A DNA stretch of 45,935 nt from CAIJXO01 sp964485905 (lineage in GTDB: Bacteria > Patescibacteriota > Minisyncoccia > Phycocordibacterales > GWA1-40-21), in contig CAZAJY010000003.1 in assembly GCA_964485905.1 (NCBI GenBank), positions 1-45,935 on the forward strand. Reading direction: 5' to 3'. This document shows, in pieces, positions 7,962-15,495 of the stretch. Below the pieces are notes generated by a model. That model did not search any database. It saw only the letters and a program-made list of their open reading frames with translations, and was not told where the DNA came from. The first letter of the stretch is position 1. Every line of letters starts with the position of its first letter. A program made the position numbers and the translations under genes.

Positions 7962-8567
7962 ATGATAAACAAACCAAAATACAAAATTGCTAGACGACTT
8001 GGAGCTAATGTTTTTGATAAAACTCAAGGTCAAAAATGTACAGAAAGAGAGGCCCGTAAGAAAGTTGAGAGAAGACCTCGCCCAAAGAGTGATTTTGGTT
8101 TACAAATGTTAGAAAAACAAAAAGCCAAAGTAACCTACGGTATTGGAGAAAGAATGTTTGCTAAATATGTTAAAAGTATTTTAGATAAAGCGGGTGCTAA
8201 CTCTCCAGAAAAATTAATCTCTATTTTGGAATCAAGATTAGATAATGTAATTTATCGCTTAGGTTTAGCCTCTACTAGACAAGCATCCCGACAAATTGTT
8301 TCTCACGGCCATATAAAAGTAAATGGTTCTAAAATAACGGTTCCATCTTATACAGTATCCATTGGTGATAAAATTTCAATTAAAGAAAATAGTCTTAAAA
8401 AAGGAATCTTTATTAATATTGGTGAAAAATTAAAAGATCATAATAATCCATCTTGGTTAATTTTTGATTTAGCAAAAAATGAAGGAAAAATCCAAGGTGC
8501 ACCCAAACTTACCGCTATGGAAACAAATTTTGATACTGCCGCCGTCCTTAACTTTTATAGTCGTTAA
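7962..8567 (+). CDS. rpsD: 30S ribosomal protein S4
   Basis: This 201-aa protein binds 16S rRNA early in assembly and, in many bacteria, represses the alpha operon. It shows the S4 N-terminal domain (KPKYKIARRLG ... KSDFGLQMLEKQKAKVTYGI) and the S4 RNA-binding domain (LESRLDNVIYRLGLASTRQASRQIVSHGHIKVNG, written in segments here). Only one cysteine (C27) appears in the N-terminal region, so it is a zinc-free type. Position between rpsK and rpoA is canonical. Confidence 0.97.
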   Translation: MINKPKYKIARRLGANVFDKTQGQKCTEREARKKVERRPRPKSDFGLQMLEKQKAKVTYGIGERMFAKYVKSILDKAGANSPEKLISILESRLDNVIYRLGLASTRQASRQIVSHGHIKVNGSKITVPSYTVSIGDKISIKENSLKKGIFINIGEKLKDHNNPSWLIFDLAKNEGKIQGAPKLTAMETNFDTAAVLNFYSR

Positions 8568-8582
8568 TTTTAATAATTAATT

Positions 8583-8600
8583 TCTCGACTAAAATCGAGA
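8583..8600 (+). repeat. Small hairpin TCTCGA-N6-TCGAGA in the rpoA leader
   Basis: A 6-bp perfect inverted repeat with a 6-nt loop ends 13 nt before the rpoA ATG. The same stem sequence occurs in the palindrome inside smc (38763-38780). It has no U-tract, so it is not an obvious terminator. It may be an RNA-processing or regulatory structure, or a repeat remnant. Confidence 0.5.
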
Positions 8601-8613
8601 TAAGTAAAAAAAC

Positions 8614-9570
8614 ATGTCAGAAAACAAACAAGTTTTATTGCCTTCCAAGCCACGAATCATATCGGAAGAAGGATTTTCAGGAACATATGAAATCGATGGC
8701 CTTTATCCTGGTTATGGTCATACTCTTGGTAATTCATTAAGAAGAATTATTTTATCTTCTTTGCCTGGCGCAGCTATTACATCCGTTAAAATTAAAAGTG
8801 TTGATCATGAATTTTCCTCAGTTACTGGAGTAAAAGAAGATGTTATCACTTTAATTTTGAATTTAAAGAAAATCAGAATAAAAATATTATCTGATGAGGC
8901 TCAAATACTTGAATTAAATGTTAAGGGGATAAAAGAAGTTACTGCAGGCGATATTAATGTGCCTGGTCAAGTAGAGATCTTAAACCCAGATTTACATATT
9001 GCTAGCCTTGGTAGTAAGTCAGCTGAGTTAATTATAGAAATGAAAGTCGAAAAAGGTTTAGGATATGTTCCTAAAGAAATCTTACAAAAGGACAGAACAG
9101 AAATTGGTCATATTGCCTTAGATGCTATTTTTAGTCCAATTCGTCGTGTAAATTATGAAGTAGAAAATATGCGTGTTGGTGATCGAACAGATTTCAATAA
9201 ATTAAAATTATTTATTGAAACCGATGGAACAATTATGCCCCAAGAGGCCCTGGAAGAGTCAATTTTAATTATGATTAGCCAACTTAAGGCAATTGTAGGT
9301 TTTCAAGAGCCAGAAATAATCATTAAAGAAGAAAAAGAGGAAAAAGAGGAAGATTCTAAGGAAACTGATGCAGAGTTCTTAAAGACTAGAATTGAAACTC
9401 TTGATTTGTCTGCAAGAACAATTAATGCATTATCAAATGGTAATATCAGAACCATTGGAGGTTTAGCTAGAAAGAAAGAAAAAGATTTAGAGGAGGTTGA
9501 GGGTTTGGGACCAAAAGGTATTCAAGAAATAAGAAAGGTTTTGTCTAATTACGGTATTACTTTAAAATAA
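8614..9570 (+). CDS. rpoA: RNA polymerase alpha subunit
   Basis: This 318-aa protein has the N-terminal dimerisation domain (GYGHTLGNSLRRIILSSLPG; VKGIKEVTAGDI; RRVNYEVENMRVGDRTDFNKL). An acidic linker of about residues 240-255 (KEEKEEKEEDSKE) precedes a complete C-terminal helix-hairpin-helix domain (LDLSARTINAL ... GLGPKGIQEIRKVL). Alpha initiates RNA polymerase assembly, and its C-terminal domain binds UP elements and activators. An intact alpha-CTD means upstream AT-rich promoter elements could be used here. The gene is followed 4 bp later by rplQ. Confidence 0.98.
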   Translation: MSENKQVLLPSKPRIISEEGFSGTYEIDGLYPGYGHTLGNSLRRIILSSLPGAAITSVKIKSVDHEFSSVTGVKEDVITLILNLKKIRIKILSDEAQILELNVKGIKEVTAGDINVPGQVEILNPDLHIASLGSKSAELIIEMKVEKGLGYVPKEILQKDRTEIGHIALDAIFSPIRRVNYEVENMRVGDRTDFNKLKLFIETDGTIMPQEALEESILIMISQLKAIVGFQEPEIIIKEEKEEKEEDSKETDAEFLKTRIETLDLSARTINALSNGNIRTIGGLARKKEKDLEEVEGLGPKGIQEIRKVLSNYGITLK

Positions 9571-9574
9571 AAAT

Positions 9575-9922
9575 ATGATACATGGTCAAAAAACAAATAA
9601 ATTAAGCCGTGAGAGGAACGTAAGAAATGCCTTGTTAAAAACATTGGCTGTGTCTTTAATTCGTGAGGGTAAAATTAAGACAACAGAAGCTAAGGCTAAA
9701 ACTTTAAAACCAATTGTAGAAAAATTAGTGACTAAAGCAAAAATTGGTGATTTAAGTGCACAAAGATTTATCACTAGTAAAATTGGCCCCACTAGTACTA
9801 AAAAATTAATTAATACTATTGCTATAAAATATAAGGAGCGAAACGGTGGTTATTTAAGAATTATTAAATTAAATGATCGGAAGAATGATTCTGCTAAAAT
9901 AGTTTTGTTAGAGTTCGTTTAA
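9575..9922 (+). CDS. rplQ: 50S ribosomal protein L17
   Basis: This 115-aa protein lies near the peptide exit of the 50S subunit. Recognised by KLSRERNVRNALLKTLAVSLI, KIKTTEAKAKTLKPIVEKLVTKAK and the C-terminal NGGYLRIIKLNDRKNDSAKIVLLEF. Length is as expected for L17. The start follows AATAAAAAT with no Shine-Dalgarno. Confidence 0.97.
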   Translation: MIHGQKTNKLSRERNVRNALLKTLAVSLIREGKIKTTEAKAKTLKPIVEKLVTKAKIGDLSAQRFITSKIGPTSTKKLINTIAIKYKERNGGYLRIIKLNDRKNDSAKIVLLEFV

Positions 9923-9935
9923 ATAATAAAAGTAT

Positions 9936-10283
9936 ATGAAAGAATATAAAATAGATGCAAAAGGAAAAAAATTAGGACGAATCGCTAGTGAAATAGCTAG
10001 TATTTTACTTGGTAAAAAAGAAGCTGATTTTCAAAAAAATAAGATAGCGGATGTTAAAGTTGAAGTAATTAATGCTTCTCAAATGGATATTGATGATAAA
10101 AAAGCTCAGACAAAAATTTATACTAATTATTCTGGTTTTCCTGGCGGACTGAGAAAAAGAAGTCTAGCAGAAATAGCCACTAAAAATGGTTATGCTGAGG
10201 TTTTACAAAAGGCCGTAGCTGGTATGATTCATAATACTAGACTAAAAACACCAGTCTTAAAAAATTTAAAAATTAGTGAATAA
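9936..10283 (+). CDS. rplM: 50S ribosomal protein L13, short form
   Basis: L13 is an early 50S assembly protein. The sequence shows KGKKLGRIASEIASILLGK, YTNYSGFPGGLRKRSLAEI, then AVAGMIHNTRL near the end. At 115 aa it is shorter than the roughly 140-aa E. coli protein: it starts almost at the GRIAS segment and ends soon after the LK(T/N)P motif. Both ends are in frame with neighbours, so this is a compact version and not a broken gene. It is paired with rpsI as usual. Confidence 0.93.
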   Translation: MKEYKIDAKGKKLGRIASEIASILLGKKEADFQKNKIADVKVEVINASQMDIDDKKAQTKIYTNYSGFPGGLRKRSLAEIATKNGYAEVLQKAVAGMIHNTRLKTPVLKNLKISE

Positions 10284-10293
10284 TGATATAAAA

Positions 10294-10704
10294 ATGACTG
10301 AAACACATAAAGAAAATAGATATATTGAGACTGTGGGACGAAGAAAAACTTCTGTCGCTAGAGTAAGAATAACACCTAGTGCTAAATCTTCTTTTATAAT
10401 TAATGATAGATCAGTAGAAGATTATTTTAAGGTAGCTGAACAGAGAGCGATTATAATGTCTGCTATTTCTGAATTAAAATTAGAACAAAAATTTGAGATT
10501 ACAGTAAAAGTAAATGGAGGAGGGTTTAATTCTCAAGCAGAAGCTATTCGTCATGCAATTGCTCGAGCTTTAATTATTCATGACATTACCTTAAGAAAAA
10601 ATCTCAAGAAGGCCGGTTATTTGAAGAGAGATCCTCGAGCCAAAGAACGTAGAAAATTCGGTCTAAAGAAAGCCCGTAAAGCTCCTCAGTGGTCTAAACG
10701 ATAG
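10294..10704 (+). CDS. rpsI: 30S ribosomal protein S9
   Basis: This 136-aa S9 has the signature YIETVGRRKTSVARVRI, the GGGFNSQAEAIRHAIARAL segment and the basic C-terminal tail KARKAPQWSKR that reaches the P-site tRNA. ATG 10294 is chosen over GTG 10276, which would overlap rplM. The gene closes the ribosomal block; grpE follows after 17 bp. Confidence 0.96.
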   Translation: MTETHKENRYIETVGRRKTSVARVRITPSAKSSFIINDRSVEDYFKVAEQRAIIMSAISELKLEQKFEITVKVNGGGFNSQAEAIRHAIARALIIHDITLRKNLKKAGYLKRDPRAKERRKFGLKKARKAPQWSKR

Positions 10705-10721
10705 TTAATTAATTAAAATCT

Positions 10722-11306
10722 ATGACTAACGACGACACAAAACAAAATAATGACGCCGTTACCGATGATGAAGTGGTTTATGATACGAATGTGGATTCGG
10801 ATAATTTGACTGATCCAAAAGAAAAACTAACTAAACTAAAAGAGAAGATAAAGAAGTTGGAAGCAGAGAAATCAGAGTACATGGACGGCTGGCAGAGAGA
10901 GCGGGCAGATTTTGTAAACTTTAAAAAACGGTCCGAGGAAGAAAAGAAAGACTATATAAAATTTGCCAATGAAAACTTACTGGAAGAAATGTTAGCTGTA
11001 CTAGAAAGTTTTGATATGGCTTTTATGAATAAAGAACAATGGAACTCAGTGCCAGAAAACTGGCGAGTAGGTGTTGAGTATATTCATTCCCAATTAGTTA
11101 AAATCTTAGATGATAATGGTTTAAAAGAATTTGTGCCCCAAATCGGTGATAAATTTGATGTAAAACTTCATGTTGCTGAGGAAGTAACCCCAGTAGAGAA
11201 AGAATCTGAAGATGGCGTGATTAAAGAAATCAAGAAAAAAGGCTATACTTTAAATAGTAAAATCATCATCGCACCAAAAGTGGTGGTGGGGGAGTTTAAA
11301 AAGTGA
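10722..11306 (+). CDS. grpE: Nucleotide exchange factor GrpE
   Basis: This 194-aa protein has an acidic N-terminus and a long coiled coil (LTKLKEKIKKLEAEKSEYMDGWQRERADFVNFKKR). The C-terminal beta domain has KFDVKLHVAEEV and a terminal KIIIAPKVVVGEFKK, the GrpE signature. It releases ADP from DnaK. The stop codon is TGA, one of few in this window. The -10 box of the next small gene overlaps this stop. No CIRCE (TTAGCACTC-N9-GAGTGCTAA) element is visible upstream. Confidence 0.95.
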   Translation: MTNDDTKQNNDAVTDDEVVYDTNVDSDNLTDPKEKLTKLKEKIKKLEAEKSEYMDGWQRERADFVNFKKRSEEEKKDYIKFANENLLEEMLAVLESFDMAFMNKEQWNSVPENWRVGVEYIHSQLVKILDDNGLKEFVPQIGDKFDVKLHVAEEVTPVEKESEDGVIKEIKKKGYTLNSKIIIAPKVVVGEFKK

Positions 11307-11312
11307 TATAAT
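11307..11312 (+). promoter_or_regulatory. -10 box (TATAAT) before the small grpE-dnaK intervening gene
   Basis: TATAAT directly follows the grpE stop and ends 6 nt before ATG 11319, which predicts a leaderless mRNA. The -35 region (TGGTGG) is poor. Confidence 0.5.
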
Positions 11313-11318
11313 ATCAAC

Positions 11319-11621
11319 ATGTTAGCTATTCAGAAACAATCTAAATACTTTTCGCGAATAATGAAGATGCCTAATGGTATTGAGGCTTTAGTGTTTTTTG
11401 AATTGATTGAAAGAAATGGGCATTTAATTGCTAAGGCAATTTATGCAGAAGCTATTGATATTAATTCTGTTCCAGAGCAAAAAGTTTATTGCTTACCGAG
11501 CGTAATTAGTCCAACTGAATTTATTCCAGTTAAGTCCATCTTCTCTGATTTTGTTTCTACCTTTTCCAAAGATTTTAGTTTCATTATGAGTCAACCAACT
11601 CGTGCTCCTAATTTTTGTTAA
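11319..11621 (+). CDS. Hypothetical protein of the grpE-dnaK interval
   Basis: I do not recognise this 100-aa protein. It has a mixed alpha/beta look: KYFSRIMKMPNGIEALVFFEL, AKAIYAEAID, then PEQKVYCLPSVISPTEF and a C-terminal half rich in Phe and Ser. There is no membrane helix or signal peptide, and only two cysteines. It is a real gene by codon pattern, clean fit between grpE (12 bp) and dnaK (34 bp), and a well-placed -10 box. Position suggests expression with the chaperone genes; no function can be assigned. Confidence 0.6.
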   Translation: MLAIQKQSKYFSRIMKMPNGIEALVFFELIERNGHLIAKAIYAEAIDINSVPEQKVYCLPSVISPTEFIPVKSIFSDFVSTFSKDFSFIMSQPTRAPNFC

Positions 11622-11655
11622 TTCTTTTTATTAAAAGTCTTAACTTAAATTAACT

Positions 11656-13590
11656 ATGTCTAAAATAATAGGAATTGACTTGGGGACAACCTTCTCAGCC
11701 GCGGCTGTTATGGAAGGTGATAAACCCAAAATTATCGAAAACGTGGAGGGCTCTAGAACTACTCCCTCAATTGTCTCAACTAGTAAAACTGGTGAACGAT
11801 TAGTCGGACAATTAGCTCGCCGACAAGCGGTTACCAATCCGAAAAATACCGTCTTCCAAATCAAAAGATTTATGGGCCATAATTACGATGATCCAGGAGT
11901 TCAGAAAGATAAAGCCGGTGTCTCTTTTGACATTGAAAAAGCCCCAACTGGTGGCGTAATGGTCAAAATGAATAATCAGAATTTTAAACCGGAAGAAATT
12001 TCGGCCATGATTCTGCAGAAGTTAAAGAATGATGTGGAAGCCAAATTAGGTGAAAAAATTACTGATGCGGTGATTACTGTGCCGGCCTACTTTAATGATT
12101 CTCAACGACAAGCTACTAAAGATGCCGGAACCATTGCCGGCTTGAATGTTCTGAGAATTATTAATGAACCAACAGCTGCCGCTTTGGCCTATGGTTTCGA
12201 CAAAAAGAAAAATGAGCAGATCGCCGTCTATGACTTTGGAGGTGGAACCTTTGATATTTCCATCTTGGAGGTCGGCGCCGATATTGTAGAGGTAAAATCG
12301 ACCGATGGCGACTCTCACTTAGGTGGTCGCGATATTGATCGTAAAATTATTGATTGGGTGGCCGATGAATTCAAAAAGCAAGAGGGTATTGATGTTAGAA
12401 AAGATCCTTTAGCCCTTCAGAGACTTGATGAAGCCGCTGAAAAAGCTAAAATTGAACTTTCCACCGCTATGGAAACTGAAGTAAATATTCCCTTTATTAC
12501 TTCCGATGCTAATGGTCCAAAACATTTGCTGATCAAGTTGACCAGAGCGACTTTGGAGAATTTAACGAAGGAATTTATTGACCGCTCAATTGAAATTACA
12601 AAAAGAGCAATTAAAGCTTCGCCATTTAAAGTAGAAGATATTGATGAAATCGTAATGGTTGGAGGTCAAACAAGAATGCCGGCAATTATCAAGGCCGTTA
12701 AAGAAATTTTTGGAAAAGAACCAAATCTTTCAGTCAACCCTGACGAGGTTGTAGCTCTTGGTGCAGCCGTGCAAGGAGGAATTCTTCGTGGTGATGTAAA
12801 AGATATTCTCTTATTAGATGTTATTCCACTTTCTCTTGGTATTGAAACCATGGGTGGGGTAGCCACAAAATTAGTGGAAAAGAATACCACCATTCCAACA
12901 ACTAAAAGTCAGATTTTCTCTACCGCTGCTGATAGCCAAACTTCGGTAGAGATTCATATCACTCAAGGTGAAAGACCTTTAGCCGGTGATAATAAAAGTC
13001 TCGGTCGCTTTATTCTAGATGGAATTCCACCAGCTCCACGCGGTATGCCTCAAATTGAAGTAAGCTTTGATGTGGATGCCAATGGTATTTTGTCAGTTAA
13101 GGCAAAAGACAAAGCAACGGGTAAAGAACAGAGTATTCGAATTGAAGCTCGTTCGGGCTTAACCGAAGAAGAGATAAAGAAGATGCAGGCCGATGCCACC
13201 GCTCACGAAGAAGAAGATAAAAAGAAGAAAGAAGAAATTGATGCCAAAAATATCGCCGAGCAAATGATTTATACGGCTGAGAAAGCGATTAAAGATAATG
13301 GCGGAAAAGTCAATCCAGAAATCGTGAAAGGGGTAGAAGATAAAATTGCGGATCTTAAGAAAGTTAAAGAAGGTACTGATATTGAAGCGATTAAAAAATC
13401 TTCAGAGGCTTTGACCGCTGAGATGCAAAAAATCGGTGAAGAGATTATGAAAGCTCAGCAAACTGAACAAGCTAAAGCTGACCAAGAGGCACCAAAACAG
13501 GAGGGGGGGAATTCTTCGACAGGCTCTGGACCTAACGGGAAAGACGACAATATCAAGGATGCGGATTTCACCGAGGGGGAGAAGAAGTAA
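11656..13590 (+). CDS. dnaK: Molecular chaperone DnaK (Hsp70)
   Basis: This 644-aa protein is full length. The ATPase domain starts IGIDLGTTFSAAAV and contains DAVITVPAYFNDSQRQATKDA, INEPTAAALAYG, VYDFGGGTFDISIL and VMVGGQTRMPAI. The substrate-binding domain follows from DVIPLSLGIETMGG, then a helical lid and a disordered tail (GGNSSTGSGPNGKDDN...). DnaK refolds client proteins with DnaJ and GrpE, both encoded next to it. This gene looks somewhat richer in G+C than the ribosomal block, which is usual for a highly conserved gene and does not by itself indicate transfer. Confidence 0.98.
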   Translation: MSKIIGIDLGTTFSAAAVMEGDKPKIIENVEGSRTTPSIVSTSKTGERLVGQLARRQAVTNPKNTVFQIKRFMGHNYDDPGVQKDKAGVSFDIEKAPTGGVMVKMNNQNFKPEEISAMILQKLKNDVEAKLGEKITDAVITVPAYFNDSQRQATKDAGTIAGLNVLRIINEPTAAALAYGFDKKKNEQIAVYDFGGGTFDISILEVGADIVEVKSTDGDSHLGGRDIDRKIIDWVADEFKKQEGIDVRKDPLALQRLDEAAEKAKIELSTAMETEVNIPFITSDANGPKHLLIKLTRATLENLTKEFIDRSIEITKRAIKASPFKVEDIDEIVMVGGQTRMPAIIKAVKEIFGKEPNLSVNPDEVVALGAAVQGGILRGDVKDILLLDVIPLSLGIETMGGVATKLVEKNTTIPTTKSQIFSTAADSQTSVEIHITQGERPLAGDNKSLGRFILDGIPPAPRGMPQIEVSFDVDANGILSVKAKDKATGKEQSIRIEARSGLTEEEIKKMQADATAHEEEDKKKKEEIDAKNIAEQMIYTAEKAIKDNGGKVNPEIVKGVEDKIADLKKVKEGTDIEAIKKSSEALTAEMQKIGEEIMKAQQTEQAKADQEAPKQEGGNSSTGSGPNGKDDNIKDADFTEGEKK

Positions 13591-13594
13591 TTAA

Positions 13595-14500
13595 ATGGCA
13601 AAAGATTATTATCAAATACTAGGTATAAGCAAAAGCGCCTCTAAAGATGAAATAAAAAGCGCTTTCCGAAAATTAGCTCATCAATACCATCCCGATAAAG
13701 GCGGTGGTAATGAGGCTAAATTTAAAGAAGTAAGTGAAGCTTACAGTGTGCTTGGTGATGATAATAAAAGAAAACAATATGACACCTTTGGCTCGTCGGG
13801 ACCGGCGAGCGGAGGGGGTTATGGTGGTTTCAGCGGTTTTAATCAAGGCCAAGACTTTGGTGGTTTTGATTTCTCACAATTTACACAAGGTGGCCGAGGG
13901 GGTAGTTTTGAATTTGATCTGAATGATATTCTCGGAGATTTTTTTGGTGGAAATATGGGTGGCCGAAGACAAAGAGTGAAAAAAGGCCGGGACATCAGTG
14001 TAGACTTAGAAATTACTTTTGCTGAATCGATTTTTGGTGTGGAAAAAGAATTTTCTTTAACTAAAAATTCTACTTACAAAGCCGAAAAAATAAAAGTAAA
14101 AATTTCTGCTGATATCGATGATGGACAAACTATTCGTTTATCTGGAGGTGGAGAAACAATAAAAGATGGCGTGGCTGGAGACTTATATATTAATGTTTCT
14201 GTTCGTCGTGATCCTTTGTTTAAAAAAGAAGGAAAAAACATTATAACTGAGATAAATATTAAGCTTTCTGATGCTATTTTAGGGCTAAAATACCCCCTGA
14301 AAACGCTTGATGGTGATATTGAGCTCATAATACCCGAAGGTACAAATTCTGGGGATATTCTGCGTGTTCGAGAAAAAGGTGTCCCAATTGATAATCATAA
14401 TCGTGGCGATCTCCTAGTAAAAATAAAAATCAAAATGCCAACACGTTTGTCCCGTGATGCCAGAAAAGCTATTGAGGAGTTGAAGAAAGAGGGGTTATAA
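13595..14500 (+). CDS. dnaJ: DnaJ-type co-chaperone without zinc finger (type II)
   Basis: This 301-aa protein has a J domain at residues 1-70 with the HPD motif (H32-P33-D34) that stimulates DnaK. A Gly/Phe-rich linker covers about 70-130 (GGGYGGFSGFNQGQDFGGFD). Two C-terminal beta domains begin at KKGRDISVDLEITFAES. The four CxxCxGxG zinc motifs of type I DnaJ are absent, as in CbpA. It starts 4 bp after dnaK. It is the only J-protein visible here, so it may serve as the general DnaJ. Confidence 0.93.
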   Translation: MAKDYYQILGISKSASKDEIKSAFRKLAHQYHPDKGGGNEAKFKEVSEAYSVLGDDNKRKQYDTFGSSGPASGGGYGGFSGFNQGQDFGGFDFSQFTQGGRGGSFEFDLNDILGDFFGGNMGGRRQRVKKGRDISVDLEITFAESIFGVEKEFSLTKNSTYKAEKIKVKISADIDDGQTIRLSGGGETIKDGVAGDLYINVSVRRDPLFKKEGKNIITEINIKLSDAILGLKYPLKTLDGDIELIIPEGTNSGDILRVREKGVPIDNHNRGDLLVKIKIKMPTRLSRDARKAIEELKKEGL

Positions 14501-14505
14501 AAAAT

Positions 14506-14640
14506 ATGAGAATTTGGGATATTGAACCAAAATATTTATGCCGGAAACATTTACTGGCTGAACATCGCGAATTACATGGTTTGCAGACCCCAGTGATCCG
14601 CGGTGTGAAGTTCGGAACGTCTGGCTCAAATTGCCGATGA
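14506..14640 (+). pseudogene. 5' fragment of a pyrimidine-dimer DNA glycosylase gene
   Basis: From ATG 14506 the frame encodes MRIWDIEPKYLCRKHLLAEH then RELHGL. This matches, from memory, the N-terminus of T4 endonuclease V-like pyrimidine-dimer glycosylases (family PF03013), including the HRELH helix. After about position 14583 the similarity stops abruptly. The frame then runs through unrelated antisense DNA (QTPVIRGVKF...) to a TGA at 14638. The start region has the host-like AAAAAT leader and lies 5 bp after dnaJ. It is a truncated remnant or an assembly junction. The family call is moderately sure because only 26 residues are available. Confidence 0.6.
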
Positions 14641-15005
14641 ACCAGCATGTCCCGAAGAGTCGCTGAAGCGTTACTTGTCAGGCGTATGACGGCCGTATCC
14701 GTTTGGTCCCCGTTGCTGACGATGAAAACGCCACAGTACTCATTCATCGCATTGTAGATGATGAGTGAAGGATCCTTTACCTTGGCCGGGTCAGCGCCTT
14801 CGGTAAAAAGTACTCCACCACTGACACAAAAGACTCGGTTACGGCTGTTTTCACTCCGGCCCATGATCCAGTAGATCTGGACGGCGTAAAGACCATCTTC
14901 ACTTGTCCCAATGACGATACCGCGTCCGGGATAGGGGTTTTGAGATAAACCCTTAAGGTTGAGTCTGGCTGTTGCCTTCCAATACGTCAGTTCGCCTTCT
15001 TTCAT
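14588..15005 (-). pseudogene. IMP cyclohydrolase-like (PurO family) gene, 3'-truncated
   Basis: Reading leftward from ATG 15005, the protein shows the family hallmarks NPYPGRGIVIGTSEDG, YWIMGRSENSRNRVF, DPSLIIYNAMNE, and VPNFTPRITGV. These belong to the IMP_cyclohyd family, which in archaea (PurO) closes the purine ring to IMP. After ITGV (about 14588) the frame continues to 14469 only through the antisense of the glycosylase fragment and the dnaJ end. The natural C-terminus of the family (roughly 60-90 residues more, from memory) is therefore missing. The DNA is clearly G+C-richer than its neighbours and has a strong Shine-Dalgarno sequence, unlike nearly all other genes here. It is most likely acquired and then broken. 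Confidence 0.7.
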
Positions 15006-15009
15006 TTGT

Positions 15010-15017
15010 CTCCTCCT
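15010..15017 (-). promoter_or_regulatory. Strong Shine-Dalgarno of the PurO-like gene
   Basis: On the minus strand AGGAGGAG lies 4 nt upstream of ATG 15005. This is exceptional in the window and marks the gene as having a different translational history. Confidence 0.75.
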
Positions 15018-15094
15018 TTTCTGTCAAACCACTGCAAGCCGTGGCCGCTTTTTTAGCTAATCAATCCTTAGTGACTAATTAGCTTCTATAAATA

Positions 15095-15123
15095 AAACTA
15101 CTCTTCTTATAATAAATTGTCAA
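15095..15123 (-). promoter_or_regulatory. Promoter-like module upstream of the PurO-like gene
   Basis: The module is TTGACA (15118-15123), a 17-bp spacer ending in AAGAG, and TAGTTT (15095-15100). It leaves a leader of about 80 nt before the start codon. The AAGAGTAGTTT core recurs upstream of the minus-strand gene at 45151-45456. Confidence 0.5.
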
Positions 15124-15134
15124 TCTTTAAAATT

Positions 15135-15153
15135 ACAAAGGCCTAGCCTTTGT
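15135..15153 (-). terminator. Hairpin ACAAAGGC-CTA-GCCTTTGT
   Basis: A perfect 8-bp inverted repeat with a 3-nt loop stands between the PurO-like promoter and the DUF378 promoter. On the minus strand it is followed by AATTTT, so it could end transcription coming from the right. It may simply be a structural separator. Confidence 0.35.
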
Positions 15154-15207
15154 GTTTGCTCAAAAAATCCAGAAAATAGGGATTGTTTTAATTCTAGACA
15201 TTTATGA

Positions 15208-15213
15208 TATAAT
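15208..15213 (+). promoter_or_regulatory. -10 box (TATAAT) of the DUF378 gene
   Basis: TATGATATAATAG contains TATAAT at 15208-15213. A leader of about 40 nt follows and includes a GACC-AAA-GGTC mini-hairpin. This is longer than most leaders here. The -35 is weak. Confidence 0.45.
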
Positions 15214-15258
15214 AGACCAAAGGTCGTAAATAAAATATTAATTTATTTTTATACTACT

Positions 15259-15474
15259 ATGAAAAAATTAAGTGTAATTGATTGGATTGCCTTGATCCTA
15301 GTGATCGTTGGTGGTCTTAATTGGGGATTGGTGGCTTTGAATTTTAATTTAGTGAACTTTCTATTTGGTTCATGGGCATGGTTGGAAACTACAGTCTATG
15401 CTTTGGTTGGCCTTTCTGCTCTTTGGACGATTGTTTATTTAGTCAAAGGAAACAAGCAAGCTGTTCAAATGTAA
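15259..15474 (+). CDS. DUF378 family small membrane protein
   Basis: This 71-aa protein has two membrane helices: DWIALILVIVGGLNWGLVAL and a second around TTVYALVGLSALWTIVYLV. The GGLNWGLVALN...L.F...W.E..VY..VGL.AL pattern is that of DUF378, a family of unknown function found in many bacteria. It sits alone between the truncated PurO-like region and trpS and is followed by a good terminator. It has no close functional partner here. Confidence 0.85.
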   Translation: MKKLSVIDWIALILVIVGGLNWGLVALNFNLVNFLFGSWAWLETTVYALVGLSALWTIVYLVKGNKQAVQM

Positions 15475-15495
15475 TTTGTCTCGCAATCTAAAATA

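Noticed and set aside
9936..10283. rplM as a truncated pseudogene
   Set aside because: It is shorter than E. coli L13, but the core motifs are intact, the frame is clean and it keeps its place next to rpsI. A compact version fits better.
11304..11306. Alternative genetic code with UGA as glycine
   Set aside because: UGA ends grpE and the M23 peptidase gene at sensible positions, and no conserved Gly is encoded by in-frame TGA in the genes read.
10700..11660. HrcA/CIRCE control of grpE-dnaK-dnaJ
   Set aside because: The inverted repeat TTAGCACTC-N9-GAGTGCTAA was looked for upstream of grpE and dnaK and is not present. A weak CTTTTTATTAAAAG palindrome before dnaK is not specific.
13734..13922. 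Small plus-strand frame inside dnaJ
   Set aside because: It is a shadow of the dnaJ Gly-rich linker in another frame, with no start signals.
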